Shown here one piece after another: positions 29,375 to 38,321 of a DNA stretch of 64,000 bases. Origin of the DNA: CAVTSA01 sp963737225 (GTDB lineage: Bacteria > Chloroflexota > Dormibacteria > Dormibacterales > Dormibacteraceae). Each line of letters begins with the position of its first letter. Position 1 is the stretch's first letter. The stretch is taken from positions 682,001 to 746,000 of the forward strand of contig CAVTSA010000004.1 of assembly GCA_963737225.1 (NCBI GenBank). The letters run 5' to 3'. Under the pieces are notes generated by a model. The model saw only the letters and a program-made list of their open reading frames with translations. It searched no databases and had not been told where the DNA came from. The position numbers were made by a program, and so were the translations under genes.

Positions 29375-31344
29375 CGCCAGCCCCCGATGCCCACCAGGGC
29401 GAGCACGACGCCGAGCGCGACGGCAGCCAGCGCGCCGGCGGTCAGCACGCCCGGCCGGCTCAGCGTGCGGCTGAACGCGGTGCTGAGAGCGCGGCCGGTG
29501 GCAGACTCCAGGGCCGGCAGCCGGCGCAGCTCGAGCCCGCGCGCGGCGCGCAGACCAGCGCCGGCCACGACCACCCGCCAGGCCTGGCGCGTCCGTCGCT
29601 GTGCCAGGAAGACCCCGAACGCGAGCCGGCGCTGGGCGGCGAGCGTGTCTGCGCGCCGGCGCGCCACGGCCACGGTTCCGACGGCGAGGCCGGCGAGGAC
29701 GGGGGCCCACCAGACGATCAGGGTCCAGAGCGGTGGGGACCCCGGGACGTCGTGCACCAGGAACCGCAGCCAGTACCAGACGAACGTGAGAAGCACGCCG
29801 ATCACCCCGAGGACGGCGAGAACCGCGGTGACCAGGGCGGCACCCGAGCGCACGTCCATGAGGCGGGAGGCTTCGAAGGCGCGGCGCGCGGGCACCGCCC
29901 CCAGCGCGGCACCGGCCCAGGCCCGGGCCAGCGCGGCGGCGACCAGGAGCAGGCAGAGAGCGGGGCCGATCCAGGCCGCGGACGGGTGACGCCAGGCTGA
30001 CGCGGCGGTGGCGCCCGCGGCGACCGCGAACGCGCCGCCCCCCAGGCCCAGCGTCGCCTGCCGCAGCCGGGTCAGGCCCCCGCCCAGGAACCGGAGGTCG
30101 CCGGTCCGCATCTGGTCGGCGACCCAGCCGGCTCCCAGCAGGATGGCTGGGCGGCCGAGGCTGACCGCGACCAGACCGGCCAGCGCGGCGGCGGCCGACC
30201 CCGTCTTCAGGATCGCGAGCAGGCAGAGACCGATCGCTCCCGACGACGCGAGCAGCACGGTGCGCCGGATCTCGAATTGTGCCAGCGCAAGCGCCGGCCC
30301 GGCCAGCGAGAGGATGATCAGCGCCCACGCGGCGATCCGAGGCGTGCCGGTCCCGGTCGCCGCAAAGAGCGGCAGGTTGAGGAAGATCAGCTCACCGCCG
30401 AGAAGCGGCCAGAGCCCGGCGACCAGTCCCGCTGCCGCCGGCGAGGCCTCGACGGTCAACGTCTGCCAGGCCGAGAAGGGCCAGAGGGCGCCACGGACGA
30501 CCGCCGCCCCCAGCACCAGCAGCGCGGCGATCCCCAGGTAGACCTCGGAGACGCCGGCGGTGTGGCCGTACATCGGGGCGAGCTGTGCGACTTCGGTGAC
30601 CCCGTACTTGGCGTAGACCATGCCGACGCCGGCGAACAACGCGAGATCCCCCAGAAAGGGAAGCGCGAGCGCCACCGCGGCGCCCCGGCTGGTCCCCTCC
30701 CCTCCCCACCGGTTACCGAGCAGAAAGTAGCTGGCGAGCCCGGCGAGCAGCCAGAACCCGCAGAGCGCGATCAGGTCGCTGCTCACCAGCACGCCCCCGC
30801 CGGCCAGGATCAGCACCAGCAGCCAGACCTGCGAGCGCACCGGCCCCGGCTCCTGGCGGCTCACCGACCGCTGCCAGAGCACAGCCCCCACCGCCACCAG
30901 CAGGGCCACGATGTAGAAGACGAGCACCAGGTGGTCGATCCGGAACGAGAGGTCGATCCCGAAGCTCTGGAATCGAGTGTCACCCGTGAACGCGATCGAG
31001 AGGCTGATCCACTGGTAGGTCGCCGTGTAGGGCTCGGTGGCGCCGAAACGAGCGATCAAGACCAGGATCGCGTCGAGCAGCGTCACCACCAGCGTCGCCA
31101 CCGTCACCATCGCCGCGCCGCGACGGGTGCGCACCCCGCTGAGCATCAGCAGGAGGCCGATCAGTGGTGCGATGAGCAGCGCCGGGACCGACCAGACCAG
31201 GGTGTCGGCCGCGGTATAGCTGAATCCGGACCTGGCCTTCGACGCTCCCGAGGCGACGCCGGCCAGCGCAGCCAGCAGCAACTGGCTCACGAGGGGCGGA
31301 GTTCGCAGCCGGGCAGGGACGGATCGAGTGACATCGCGCGACAT
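29371..31344 (-). CDS. Divergent NuoL-like proton-conducting membrane subunit
   Basis: The 657-residue protein has about 15 or more hydrophobic segments and NuoL-like organisation, including FRIDHLVLVFYIVALL near residue 130. Where NuoL has KSAQFPLHTWLPDAMEGPTPVSA, this protein reads RGALWPFSAWQTLTVEASPAAA. Thus the block is recognisable, but the lysine, the PDAMEGPT run and the later histidine are gone. A long arginine-rich cytoplasmic segment lies near residues 540-620. ATG at 31344 starts it, 77 bases after the GMC oxidoreductase stop on the same strand, so all may share a transcript. Confidence 0.78.
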   Translation of the reverse strand: MSRDVTRSVPARLRTPPLVSQLLLAALAGVASGASKARSGFSYTAADTLVWSVPALLIAPLIGLLLMLSGVRTRRGAAMVTVATLVVTLLDAILVLIARFGATEPYTATYQWISLSIAFTGDTRFQSFGIDLSFRIDHLVLVFYIVALLVAVGAVLWQRSVSRQEPGPVRSQVWLLVLILAGGGVLVSSDLIALCGFWLLAGLASYFLLGNRWGGEGTSRGAAVALALPFLGDLALFAGVGMVYAKYGVTEVAQLAPMYGHTAGVSEVYLGIAALLVLGAAVVRGALWPFSAWQTLTVEASPAAAGLVAGLWPLLGGELIFLNLPLFAATGTGTPRIAAWALIILSLAGPALALAQFEIRRTVLLASSGAIGLCLLAILKTGSAAAALAGLVAVSLGRPAILLGAGWVADQMRTGDLRFLGGGLTRLRQATLGLGGGAFAVAAGATAASAWRHPSAAWIGPALCLLLVAAALARAWAGAALGAVPARRAFEASRLMDVRSGAALVTAVLAVLGVIGVLLTFVWYWLRFLVHDVPGSPPLWTLIVWWAPVLAGLAVGTVAVARRRADTLAAQRRLAFGVFLAQRRTRQAWRVVVAGAGLRAARGLELRRLPALESATGRALSTAFSRTLSRPGVLTAGALAAVALGVVLALVGIGGWR

Positions 31345-31420
31345 TCTCCCAGAGGCGACGACACCGATGGCGCCACCAGATGGCCGGTCCGCTCAGACCC
31401 GGTCGGGTGTTATTCGAGGC

Positions 31421-33166
31421 TCAGGACGGGGTGATCGCCCCCGGGCTGTGACGGTAGTGGTTGAGGATCGCGTCCGCCGCGCGGTACGCGAGCGCGCCCA
31501 CGGTGCCGGTCGGGTTCTTGCCCGGGTTCTGCGGGAAGGCTGATGCCCCCACCACGAACACGTTCGGGTAGCGCCACATCTGAAGCCAGTTGTTCACCGT
31601 CGAGGTGCTCTGGTCGGACCCCATGATCGCGCCCCCGGTGACGTGCGTCGACTGGTAGACGCTGGTGTCGAAATGCGGCGCCAGCACCCCGCTGGCGACC
31701 ACCTCGTCGGCACCCATCGCCTGCACGATGGGAGCGCACTTCTGAGCCATGAAGGCCGCCATCTTGCGCTCGTTGTCGGCGAAGTCGTAGGTGATGCGCA
31801 GCAGCGGGTTGCCGTACTGATCCTTGTAAATGGGATCCAGGTCGGCCATCCGCCAGTTGTAGGCGATGTTCGACGCCTGGCAGCCAACGGAGGCGACATT
31901 GTCGTAGTACTGCTTGATCCCCTGCTTCCACTTGAGGCCGAAGGTCCCGGCCGACTTGGGGGCGGTTGTGCTCTGGATGGGTCGCGCGCCGCTGGCCCCG
32001 CACGAGATGTTGCCCCCGTCCATGAAGCCGAGGCCGGTGTGGTCGAAGTTGTCTCCGTAGAAGTCGTCCATGCAGACCGAGTTCGCGCCCGATCCCATGT
32101 AGCGCCGGAAGTTGTAGTCCTTGAAGAACCCGGTGGCGCCGCCACCCCCGATCTGGTAGCAGAGGTTGCGGCCGAGGTCGCCCTGGCCGTTGGTGGGGTC
32201 GTACTGCGTGCCCATTCCCGACATCATCAGCAGCCTGACGTTGTTGAAGATGAACGCGCCCAGCACGACGATCGGCGCGTTCAGCGTCTGTACGTTTCCC
32301 TGCTGGTCGTAGTACTGGACGCCGGTCGCCTGGTTGCCGCTGGTCAGGACCTTGAACACGTTGCAGTTGAACTGCAGGTTGAGCTTGCCCGTCTGCTGGG
32401 CCACCGGGAACACGGTCACGACAGGGCTCGCCTTGGCCCCCACCTCGCAGCCGAAGCGCTCGCAGAAACCGCAGTACGTGCAGCTGGCGCGGCTGACGCC
32501 GTCCGGGTTGGTGTAGGCCACCGGCAGGTTGGCCGACGGACCCGGGAACGGGTGATAGCCGAGCTTGGAGGCGGCGTACTGGAACAGTCCCGGCGCATGC
32601 GGGATGGGCATCGGCGCCACCGGGTAGTCGCGTGATCGAGATGCTTCGAACGGGTTCCCGCCCGAGATGATCTTGCCGTCGATGTTGCCCGCCTTGCCGG
32701 CGATGCCCGCCATGTATTCGTACTGGTCGTAGTACGGCTCCATCTGAGCCGCCGTGATGCCCCAGTCCTGGACCGTCACCCCGGGTGGGAGCGCCCCGTA
32801 GCGCTGGACCTGGAGCGTGTTGTGCTGGAAGTCGTACTCGGTGAAGCGCCAGCTCTGCCCGTTCCAGTGAACACCGGCCCCGCCCCAGTCGTTGCCGGGC
32901 AGCCAGGCGCCCAGATAGCGCATCGGAAGCGCCGTCTCGGTGAGGTCGTGCCGGACCGTCTGGGTCTCCGTCGCCGCGTTCATGAACAGCTTGTAACGGA
33001 TCGCGTACGCCAGCTCGTCGTGGTCGGTCTGGAAGTTCTCTGTGCTGCGACCCTTCTGGGTTCCCCGCTCCAGCACCGTCACCTGCATGCCGGCCTTGGT
33101 CAGCTCGGCGGCGAGGATCCCGCCCACCCAGCCGCCGCCGACGATCAGCACATCCGGATCAGCCAT
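31421..33166 (-). CDS. GMC family oxidoreductase (gluconate 2-dehydrogenase-like large subunit)
   Basis: The 581-residue flavoprotein opens with the FAD-binding motif LIVGGGWVGGILAAEL and VLERG. A cysteine-rich stretch, CTYCGFCERFGC, lies near residue 230. It ends with the GMC active-site region: HVTGGAIMGSD near 520 supplies a His and NPGKNPTGTVGALAYRAADAIL near 550 an Asn. Members oxidise sugars, sugar acids or alcohols and pass electrons on. The cysteine cluster could hold an Fe-S centre. It lies 43 bases after the Tat-signal subunit-3 gene, forming the usual pair. No cytochrome c subunit is present. Confidence 0.9.
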   Translation of the reverse strand: MADPDVLIVGGGWVGGILAAELTKAGMQVTVLERGTQKGRSTENFQTDHDELAYAIRYKLFMNAATETQTVRHDLTETALPMRYLGAWLPGNDWGGAGVHWNGQSWRFTEYDFQHNTLQVQRYGALPPGVTVQDWGITAAQMEPYYDQYEYMAGIAGKAGNIDGKIISGGNPFEASRSRDYPVAPMPIPHAPGLFQYAASKLGYHPFPGPSANLPVAYTNPDGVSRASCTYCGFCERFGCEVGAKASPVVTVFPVAQQTGKLNLQFNCNVFKVLTSGNQATGVQYYDQQGNVQTLNAPIVVLGAFIFNNVRLLMMSGMGTQYDPTNGQGDLGRNLCYQIGGGGATGFFKDYNFRRYMGSGANSVCMDDFYGDNFDHTGLGFMDGGNISCGASGARPIQSTTAPKSAGTFGLKWKQGIKQYYDNVASVGCQASNIAYNWRMADLDPIYKDQYGNPLLRITYDFADNERKMAAFMAQKCAPIVQAMGADEVVASGVLAPHFDTSVYQSTHVTGGAIMGSDQSTSTVNNWLQMWRYPNVFVVGASAFPQNPGKNPTGTVGALAYRAADAILNHYRHSPGAITPS

Positions 33167-33209
33167 CGTCTCTGTCCCTCGTCAATCTCATCCTCGTCTG
33201 TGGGCCTGC

Positions 33210-33980
33210 TTAGGAGAAGTTGAGCGGTTTGGGTGAGACCGAGTAGTCCAGGTACCAGTCGCCGATGTACTTCTCATAGGGGTCGCCGTAGGCCAGCGGG
33301 TTCCCCGGGAATCCGATCCAGCGCCAGCCCACCATGTCGTGGTTGCCCCCGTAGAGCGGGTCGGCGAAGAGCCCTTCCAGCACGTTCTCGTGGAACATGA
33401 TCCAGAAGTCGAGGGCGTTGGGGTTGGACATGCTCGTGATGAGGCCGCCCTCGAGCGTCGTCAGAGCCGCGTCCTGATCGGACGCACTCAAATTCACGAA
33501 CGGCTTCCCGTACTTGTTCGTGACAGAGGACTCGAACTGCGTGAGCGCGCTCCGGTAGGCCTGCGCGGGGGTCAGGTCGTACTGCCAGCCGTGACCGCTC
33601 GTCGTCGGAGTCGAGAACGGGGCGGAGCGGTACTCGCGCTGACCCTGGCCCCAGGGGCCGTGCAGCTGGCCGTCGATGTAGTTCACAACCTGCGCGTCGG
33701 TGGCGCCCGGGGTGCCGTCGTCGGACGGGAAGATGCGCTCCGCCATCGCGGTGATGAGCGCTGCCTGGTCCTCGGTGAAGAACTTGAAGCCCGCCGCGGC
33801 GCCCGCCTCCGCGGTCCGGTACTTGACGCGCTCCTTGTACTTGAAGGCCAGCTCCCCCGGGGTCGCCAGCACCACGATGCCGCTCATCCCGGCGGCCAGA
33901 AACGTCCGGCGACTGGGGCCCGACGGGTGATGCCCGCCGGTCTCTCCCGGACCTGAAGGTGGTTGTTCGGTGTCAGCCAC
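33210..33980 (-). CDS. Gluconate 2-dehydrogenase subunit 3 family protein, Tat-exported
   Basis: The 256-residue protein has a twin-arginine signal (SRRTFLAAGMSGIVVLA near residues 23-39) followed by a mature domain. FFTEDQAALITAMAERIFPSD near residue 67 is the hallmark of the small subunit that pairs with GMC-type large subunits. GGNHDMVGWRWIGFPGNP near 216 is also typical. It is thought to escort the folded flavoprotein through the Tat path and help hold it at the membrane. GTG at 33980 is the start. It precedes the GMC gene on the same strand. Confidence 0.9.
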   Translation of the reverse strand: MADTEQPPSGPGETGGHHPSGPSRRTFLAAGMSGIVVLATPGELAFKYKERVKYRTAEAGAAAGFKFFTEDQAALITAMAERIFPSDDGTPGATDAQVVNYIDGQLHGPWGQGQREYRSAPFSTPTTSGHGWQYDLTPAQAYRSALTQFESSVTNKYGKPFVNLSASDQDAALTTLEGGLITSMSNPNALDFWIMFHENVLEGLFADPLYGGNHDMVGWRWIGFPGNPLAYGDPYEKYIGDWYLDYSVSPKPLNFS

Positions 33981-34095
33981 GGCTATCCCCTCCGACTGCG
34001 CTAGGGCACGATCTGCCCCTTGGCTTGCGACTATAGACCGGACGACCGGCAGCGGTATCGGATGTGACCCTCGCCCGCTTCCTTAGACTCGGGGG

Positions 34096-35193
34096 GTGAC
34101 CCAGGCTCCCCAGCATCATCGACTGGAGGAAGTCCGCGACATCCGCATCGCGGGGACGCGGCCTCTTGTCTCCCCGGCCCTCCTGGCCGATGAGCTCCCT
34201 CTCCCCGACGCCGCGGTCGACATCGTCTTCGGGGGGCGTGAGGAGGTGTCCGCGGTCCTGCGAGGAGAGGACCGCCGTCTGCTGGTGGTGGTCGGCCCCT
34301 GCTCGGTGCACGACACCGCCGCGGCCCTCGACTACGCGCAGCGGCTGGCGGACCTCCGGCGAGAGCTCGCGGACCGTCTCCTGATCGTGATGCGGGTCTA
34401 CTTCGAGAAGCCGCGAACGACGCTCGGGTGGAAGGGCCTGCTCAACGATCCCCGGCTCGACGGTTCCTACAAAGTCAACGAAGGGCTGCGGCTGGGACGC
34501 AAGCTGATGCTCGACATCCTGGAGCTGGGCCTGCCGGTGGGCGGCGAGTTCCTGGACCCGATCAGCCCCCAGTACTTCGCCGACCTGGTCAGCTGGGGCT
34601 CGATCGGCGCCCGGACCGCGGAGAGCCAGGTGCATCGCCAGCTCTCGAGCGGGTTGTCGATGCCGATCGGGATCAAGAACTCGACGGAGGGCGACGTGCA
34701 GGTCGCGATCTCGGCCTGTGCCGCCGCGGCGGCCAGCCACGTCTTCACGTCCATCAACCCGGACGGCGTGGCGGCGATCTTCTGGACCACCGGCAACCCC
34801 GACTGCCACGTCATCCTGCGCGGCAGCAACCACGGGCCCAACCACGACGCCAGGACCGTCACCGACACGCTGCGGCGGCTGGGCCGGGACGGGCTGCCTC
34901 AGCGGCTCCTGGTCGACGCCGCGCACGGCAACAGCGGCAAGGACTACCGCCGCCAGCCGGACGTGATCCGGGACGTGGCGGCGCAGCGGAGGGCGGGTCG
35001 CTCCGGCATCGTCGGCGTGATGCTGGAGAGCTTCCTGGTCGAGGGCCGGCAGGAGCTGGTTCTGGGGCAGGGTGCCGACCTCCGCTACGGCCAGAGCGTG
35101 ACCGACAGCTGCCTGGGCTGGGAGGACACGGCCTCGCTCCTGCGTGAGCTGTCGGCGGAGGTTCCACTCGCCGCCCTCCCCTTCCGGACCTGA
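34096..35193 (+). CDS. 3-deoxy-7-phosphoheptulonate synthase (DAHP synthase, type I)
   Basis: The 365-residue enzyme joins phosphoenolpyruvate and erythrose 4-phosphate, the first step to aromatic amino acids. AroG/F/H-type motifs are GPCSVHD near residue 68, VYFEKPRTTLGWKGL near 101, GGEFLDPISPQY near 149, SWGSIGARTAESQ near 165 and DAAHGNSGKD near 275. All metal and substrate residues I can locate are present. GTG at 34096 is the start, following the promoter region shared with the Tat-signal gene. It is 11 bases upstream of exonuclease III and probably cotranscribed. Confidence 0.95.
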   Translation: MTQAPQHHRLEEVRDIRIAGTRPLVSPALLADELPLPDAAVDIVFGGREEVSAVLRGEDRRLLVVVGPCSVHDTAAALDYAQRLADLRRELADRLLIVMRVYFEKPRTTLGWKGLLNDPRLDGSYKVNEGLRLGRKLMLDILELGLPVGGEFLDPISPQYFADLVSWGSIGARTAESQVHRQLSSGLSMPIGIKNSTEGDVQVAISACAAAAASHVFTSINPDGVAAIFWTTGNPDCHVILRGSNHGPNHDARTVTDTLRRLGRDGLPQRLLVDAAHGNSGKDYRRQPDVIRDVAAQRRAGRSGIVGVMLESFLVEGRQELVLGQGADLRYGQSVTDSCLGWEDTASLLRELSAEVPLAALPFRT

Positions 35194-35204
35194 CGGGCGA
35201 CCCC

Positions 35205-36068
35205 ATGCGCCTGGCCACCTGGAACGTCAACTCGGCGAAGCAGCGGATACCCCGTTTGCTCCCCTGGCTCGACCAGCGGCGGCCAGACGTGGTCTGCCTC
35301 CAGGAGACGAAGCTCGGCGACGACACGTTCGCCGACCTGCTGGGGGCTCCGCTGGCGGACCGTGGGTACGCGTTCGCGGCCCACGGCGAGGCGCAGTGGA
35401 ACGGGGTCGCGATCCTGTCCCGGGTGGGACTGGAGGACGTGGTCGCCGGCCTTCCGGGAGGCCCCGGGTTCCCGCACCAGGAGGCGCGGGCGATCGCCGC
35501 CACGTGCGCCGGCATCCGCGTCCACTCCGTCTACGTGCCCAACGGTCGGGTACCCGGGTCGGAGCACTACGACTACAAGCTGGTCTGGCTGCACGCGCTG
35601 GGCCAGGTGGTGGCGGCGGGCCCCGAGAGCCGCGTCGTCTGCGGGGACATGAACGTCGCGCCCACCGACGCCGACGTCTTCGACCCGCTCGCGTACGCCG
35701 GTCAGACCCACGTCACGCCGCCCGAGCGTGCGGCGCTGGCCGACCTGCGGCGCGTGGGCGGGCTCCACGACCTGGTACGCGATCACTGGCCCGACGCGCG
35801 GATCTTCACCTACTGGGACTACCGCGCGGGAATGTTCCACCAGGACCGCGGGATGCGTATCGACCTGGTCCTGGGAACGGCGGCGGTGGAGTCGCGGGTG
35901 CAGGCGGCGTGGGTCGACCGTCAGGCCCGGAAGGGGACCGGACCCAGCGACCACGCGCCGGTCATGATCGACCTCGACGAGGCGCCCGACGGAGACCTGG
36001 GGCCGATGGTGCCTCCGCCCTCCGCCCGCCCCGCCCCCCCGGGGACCTTCAAGCTCCCGCAGGCGTAG
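35205..36068 (+). CDS. xthA: Exodeoxyribonuclease III
   Basis: The 287-residue enzyme repairs abasic sites and 3' blocks in DNA. It carries the EEP nuclease motifs: TWNVNSAKQR at the start, LQETKL near residue 32 with the metal glutamate, and GDMNVAPTDADV near 147. DYRAGMFHQDRGMRIDLVLG near 206 and the final GPSDHAPVMIDL near 246 hold the catalytic Asp-His. The C-terminal 25 residues are proline-rich and extra. It ends just before a structured noncoding stretch. Confidence 0.95.
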   Translation: MRLATWNVNSAKQRIPRLLPWLDQRRPDVVCLQETKLGDDTFADLLGAPLADRGYAFAAHGEAQWNGVAILSRVGLEDVVAGLPGGPGFPHQEARAIAATCAGIRVHSVYVPNGRVPGSEHYDYKLVWLHALGQVVAAGPESRVVCGDMNVAPTDADVFDPLAYAGQTHVTPPERAALADLRRVGGLHDLVRDHWPDARIFTYWDYRAGMFHQDRGMRIDLVLGTAAVESRVQAAWVDRQARKGTGPSDHAPVMIDLDEAPDGDLGPMVPPPSARPAPPGTFKLPQA

Positions 36069-36449
36069 GTCGGGCTGGCGCCAACGTCTCCTGTGCTCCC
36101 CCGCGCCGGCGCCAGGCCCCCCGGGGTCCCGCCGTGCTCGATTCGCACGAGCGGGTGCGCAGCACTTGGGCGCCAGCCCAATGCAAGCCCCGCTCCAACC
36201 TCACGAGAGCACCCCGCACCGCTGGCCCGGCAGGGTTCGGCGGCGAGCGCCGCCGGGGGGGCTTTGGGGGGCGCGAGCCCGCCCAAGTAAGTCAAATGCG
36301 CGCCCGCAACCGGCACGCACGGTACCTACACCTCCGTGCGCGGAGCGCTCGGGCGCCAGCCCGACTCAAACGCCAACATTGCTAGCGATGTGACGCCAAG
36401 GGCCAGGGTTTGGCGTTGCATTGCGGGCAATGTGACGTCAAACGGCAGG
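36069..36449. other. Structured intergenic stretch between convergent xthA and pdxH
   Basis: No credible gene is seen. GGGCGCCAGCCC occurs near 36168 and again near 36353. At 36371-36445 two imperfect tandem units each hold a CATTGC/GCAATG-like hairpin followed by GTGACG. ACGCCAA is mirrored by TTGGCGT around 36400, so a nested fold can form. It may act as a bidirectional terminator or be a decayed repeat element. Confidence 0.6.
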
Positions 36450-37091
36450 TCAGGGGTCGAGCCGTTGGGTCCGCCAGCCGTCGCCCTCGCGGACGAACAC
36501 GATCCGGTCGTGGAGGCGGTTGCGCCGCCCCTGCCAGAACTCGATCCAGTCCGGGACCAGCCGGTACCCGCCCCAGAAGTCAGGGAGGGGCGGCACCTCG
36601 GCGTCGGGTGCTGCGGGCTCGGGATAGCGCTGCTCCAGCTCCCGGACCCGGCGTTCCAGGTCGTCGCGATCCTCCAGCACTGCGCTCTGGTGGGAGGCGG
36701 TGCTGGCGATCCGGCTCCCCCACGGTCGCCCCAGCCAGTACGCGACCGACTCCTCGCGGCCGCTGCGGACCACGGTGCCGGCGGCGCGTACCTGGCGGTG
36801 GAGCAGCGGCCAGTGGATCACGAGGGCGGCTCGAGGGTTCGCCTCCAGCTCCTCTCCTTTGTGGCTCTCGTAGTTGGTGAAGAAGGTGAAGCCTCGCGTG
36901 TCGGTACGGTGGAGAAGGACCATGCGCACCTGTGGCTGCCCGTCACGCTCCGTGGCCAGGGCCATCGCGTTGGGCTCCGGCTCGCCGGCCGCCCGCGCCA
37001 GCTCGAACCAGGCGGCGAAGGCGGCGACCGGGTCGGGCCCCAGGTCGCCCGCGGAGAGCGGCCGGTCGGTGTCGATGGGAGGCCTCGCCAT
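36450..37091 (-). CDS. pdxH: Pyridoxamine/pyridoxine 5'-phosphate oxidase
   Basis: The 213-residue FMN enzyme makes pyridoxal 5'-phosphate. Family blocks are NAMALATERDGQPQVRMVLL near residue 41, GFTFFTNYESHKGEEL near 67, ALVIHWPLLHRQVRAAG near 89, and the C-terminal PDWIEFWQGRRNRLHDRI near 180. Length is normal. ATG at 37091 is chosen because codons farther upstream lie inside the divergent gene's region and are unrelated. It is divergent from the gene at 37143 with 51 bases between. Confidence 0.95.
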   Translation of the reverse strand: MARPPIDTDRPLSAGDLGPDPVAAFAAWFELARAAGEPEPNAMALATERDGQPQVRMVLLHRTDTRGFTFFTNYESHKGEELEANPRAALVIHWPLLHRQVRAAGTVVRSGREESVAYWLGRPWGSRIASTASHQSAVLEDRDDLERRVRELEQRYPEPAAPDAEVPPLPDFWGGYRLVPDWIEFWQGRRNRLHDRIVFVREGDGWRTQRLDP

Positions 37092-37142
37092 GTGCCCAGC
37101 GTGGCACGATTCGCCGCCCGCTCGTGAGGGAACACTCCGCCC

Positions 37143-37853
37143 ATGGAGTTGAACGCCTTGCCGCCGCAGCTGCACTGGGTGCTGACCGCGGCCCAGAAGG
37201 GCATCAAGAACCGCGAGCCTGCGATCCAGGAGACGGTGCGGAAGCTGCGGCTGGAGTTCCCGGCCGCGACCGACGGGGAGCTGGCGAGGACCTTGATCGG
37301 CCGGACCCGCCGCCGCCTGGCGATGACCGCGGCGGCCAGCGGCGCCGCCGCCATCGTGCCCGGGCTGGGCACGCTGGGCGTGATCGGCGTGGGCACCGTG
37401 CAGAGCATGTACGCGCTGGAGCAGGAGCTGGAGCTGGTCCTGGCAGTGGGACTCATCTTCGGGCACCTCCCGGTGGAGCACGACGACCGCACGCTGGAGG
37501 CGCTGGTCGTGGTCGGGATCGCGGGCGGGGCGGTCAAGCTCCGCGACGACCTCCTGATCGCCGGGTCCCAGAGGCTGGCCGTGCACCTGGTGACGACGTA
37601 TCCGCCCCTCCTGCTGTCCCGCGTGGGCAGCGCCGCCCTCACCCGCATCCTCACCGGCGTCATCGGATCCGAGGTGGGCGCGGTGCTGGCACGCGCGCTG
37701 CCGGCGGCGGTCGGTATCACGGTCGGCGCCGGCTTCGACTGGATCACGGTGACCGCGCTGGGCAACGCCGCGCTCCGCTACTACGGGCCTGAGGGGCCGG
37801 CCTCACACCGGCTACCAGAGCCGCCGCCGGAGGCGCTCCCCCCGCCCACCTGA
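37143..37853 (+). CDS. Hypothetical membrane-associated protein, EcsC-like
   Basis: The 236-residue protein has a charged N-terminal helix region. A glycine-rich hydrophobic segment (AAASGAAAIVPGLGTLGVIGVGTVQ near residues 61-85, shown here in part) follows, then further hydrophobic stretches near 95-125 and 165-205. The pattern of short glycine-rich membrane-inserting helices recalls EcsC family proteins, but the match is weak and no enzymatic motif is visible. ATG at 37143 starts it, divergent from pdxH. The C-terminus is proline-rich. Confidence 0.65.
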   Translation: MELNALPPQLHWVLTAAQKGIKNREPAIQETVRKLRLEFPAATDGELARTLIGRTRRRLAMTAAASGAAAIVPGLGTLGVIGVGTVQSMYALEQELELVLAVGLIFGHLPVEHDDRTLEALVVVGIAGGAVKLRDDLLIAGSQRLAVHLVTTYPPLLLSRVGSAALTRILTGVIGSEVGAVLARALPAAVGITVGAGFDWITVTALGNAALRYYGPEGPASHRLPEPPPEALPPPT

Positions 37854-38321
37854 GCCTTTCCTCTCCCCGAGCCGGTGGGGCAGGGAAGCATCGAACCGCC
37901 CCATCCAACGTCATCGGAGCGGGCATCCGGGCCGTTGGTGCACCAGTCGCCCAGTTGCGGTGCTCGGAATGGGCAGCTGGTGCACCAATCGCCCTTTGCA
38001 CGCAGACGCCCCCCGCGCTCAGGTCGCGCGACATCTGGTGGTCGGGGACCGCCTGTGATACCATATCGTGGCAGCCGGTAGTGTCCGGCGATTTGACGCT
38101 GATACGCCCCACCCCAGCCTGGGAGGCCCGCCGCGAGGTGGGCCTCTCGCTTGTCCGGGCACCGGCGCCGCCGCCACATGCTTGCCTGGGCGTGAATCCG
38201 ACGGGATGCATGGAATGCGCACGCTGCGCGCCTGGTTTCGCTGGCAGTTCTACCGGCGACTGAACCGACGACAAACCCTCGTCGATCACCGCGGACCACG
38301 GCGGAACGGAGGGCTCGAGCG
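37854..38321. other. Intergenic region with repeat hairpin and long leader before the LysE-type gene
   Basis: This 468-base stretch holds no convincing gene. It contains the family A hairpin at 37938-37986. A second hairpin has GAGGCCC arms near 38125-38150, and a CGACGA/TCGTCG hairpin lies near 38265-38283. The last 200 bases could be a structured leader of the exporter gene; I cannot match it to a known riboswitch. Confidence 0.5.
37938..37986. repeat. Dispersed hairpin repeat family A, copy 1
   Basis: GGTGCACCAGTCGCCCA at 37938-37954 pairs with TGGGCAGCTGGTGCACC at 37970-37986 apart from two mismatches; the loop reads GTTGCGGTGCTCGGA. The unit continues to ATCGCCCTTTGCAC. A second copy with the same loop and flank lies at 61969-62018. 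Confidence 0.85.

Noticed and set aside
37938..37986. Possible CRISPR or toxin-antitoxin element
   Set aside because: The unit is a single imperfect palindrome with one distant copy, with no regular spacer array and no cas or toxin gene nearby.
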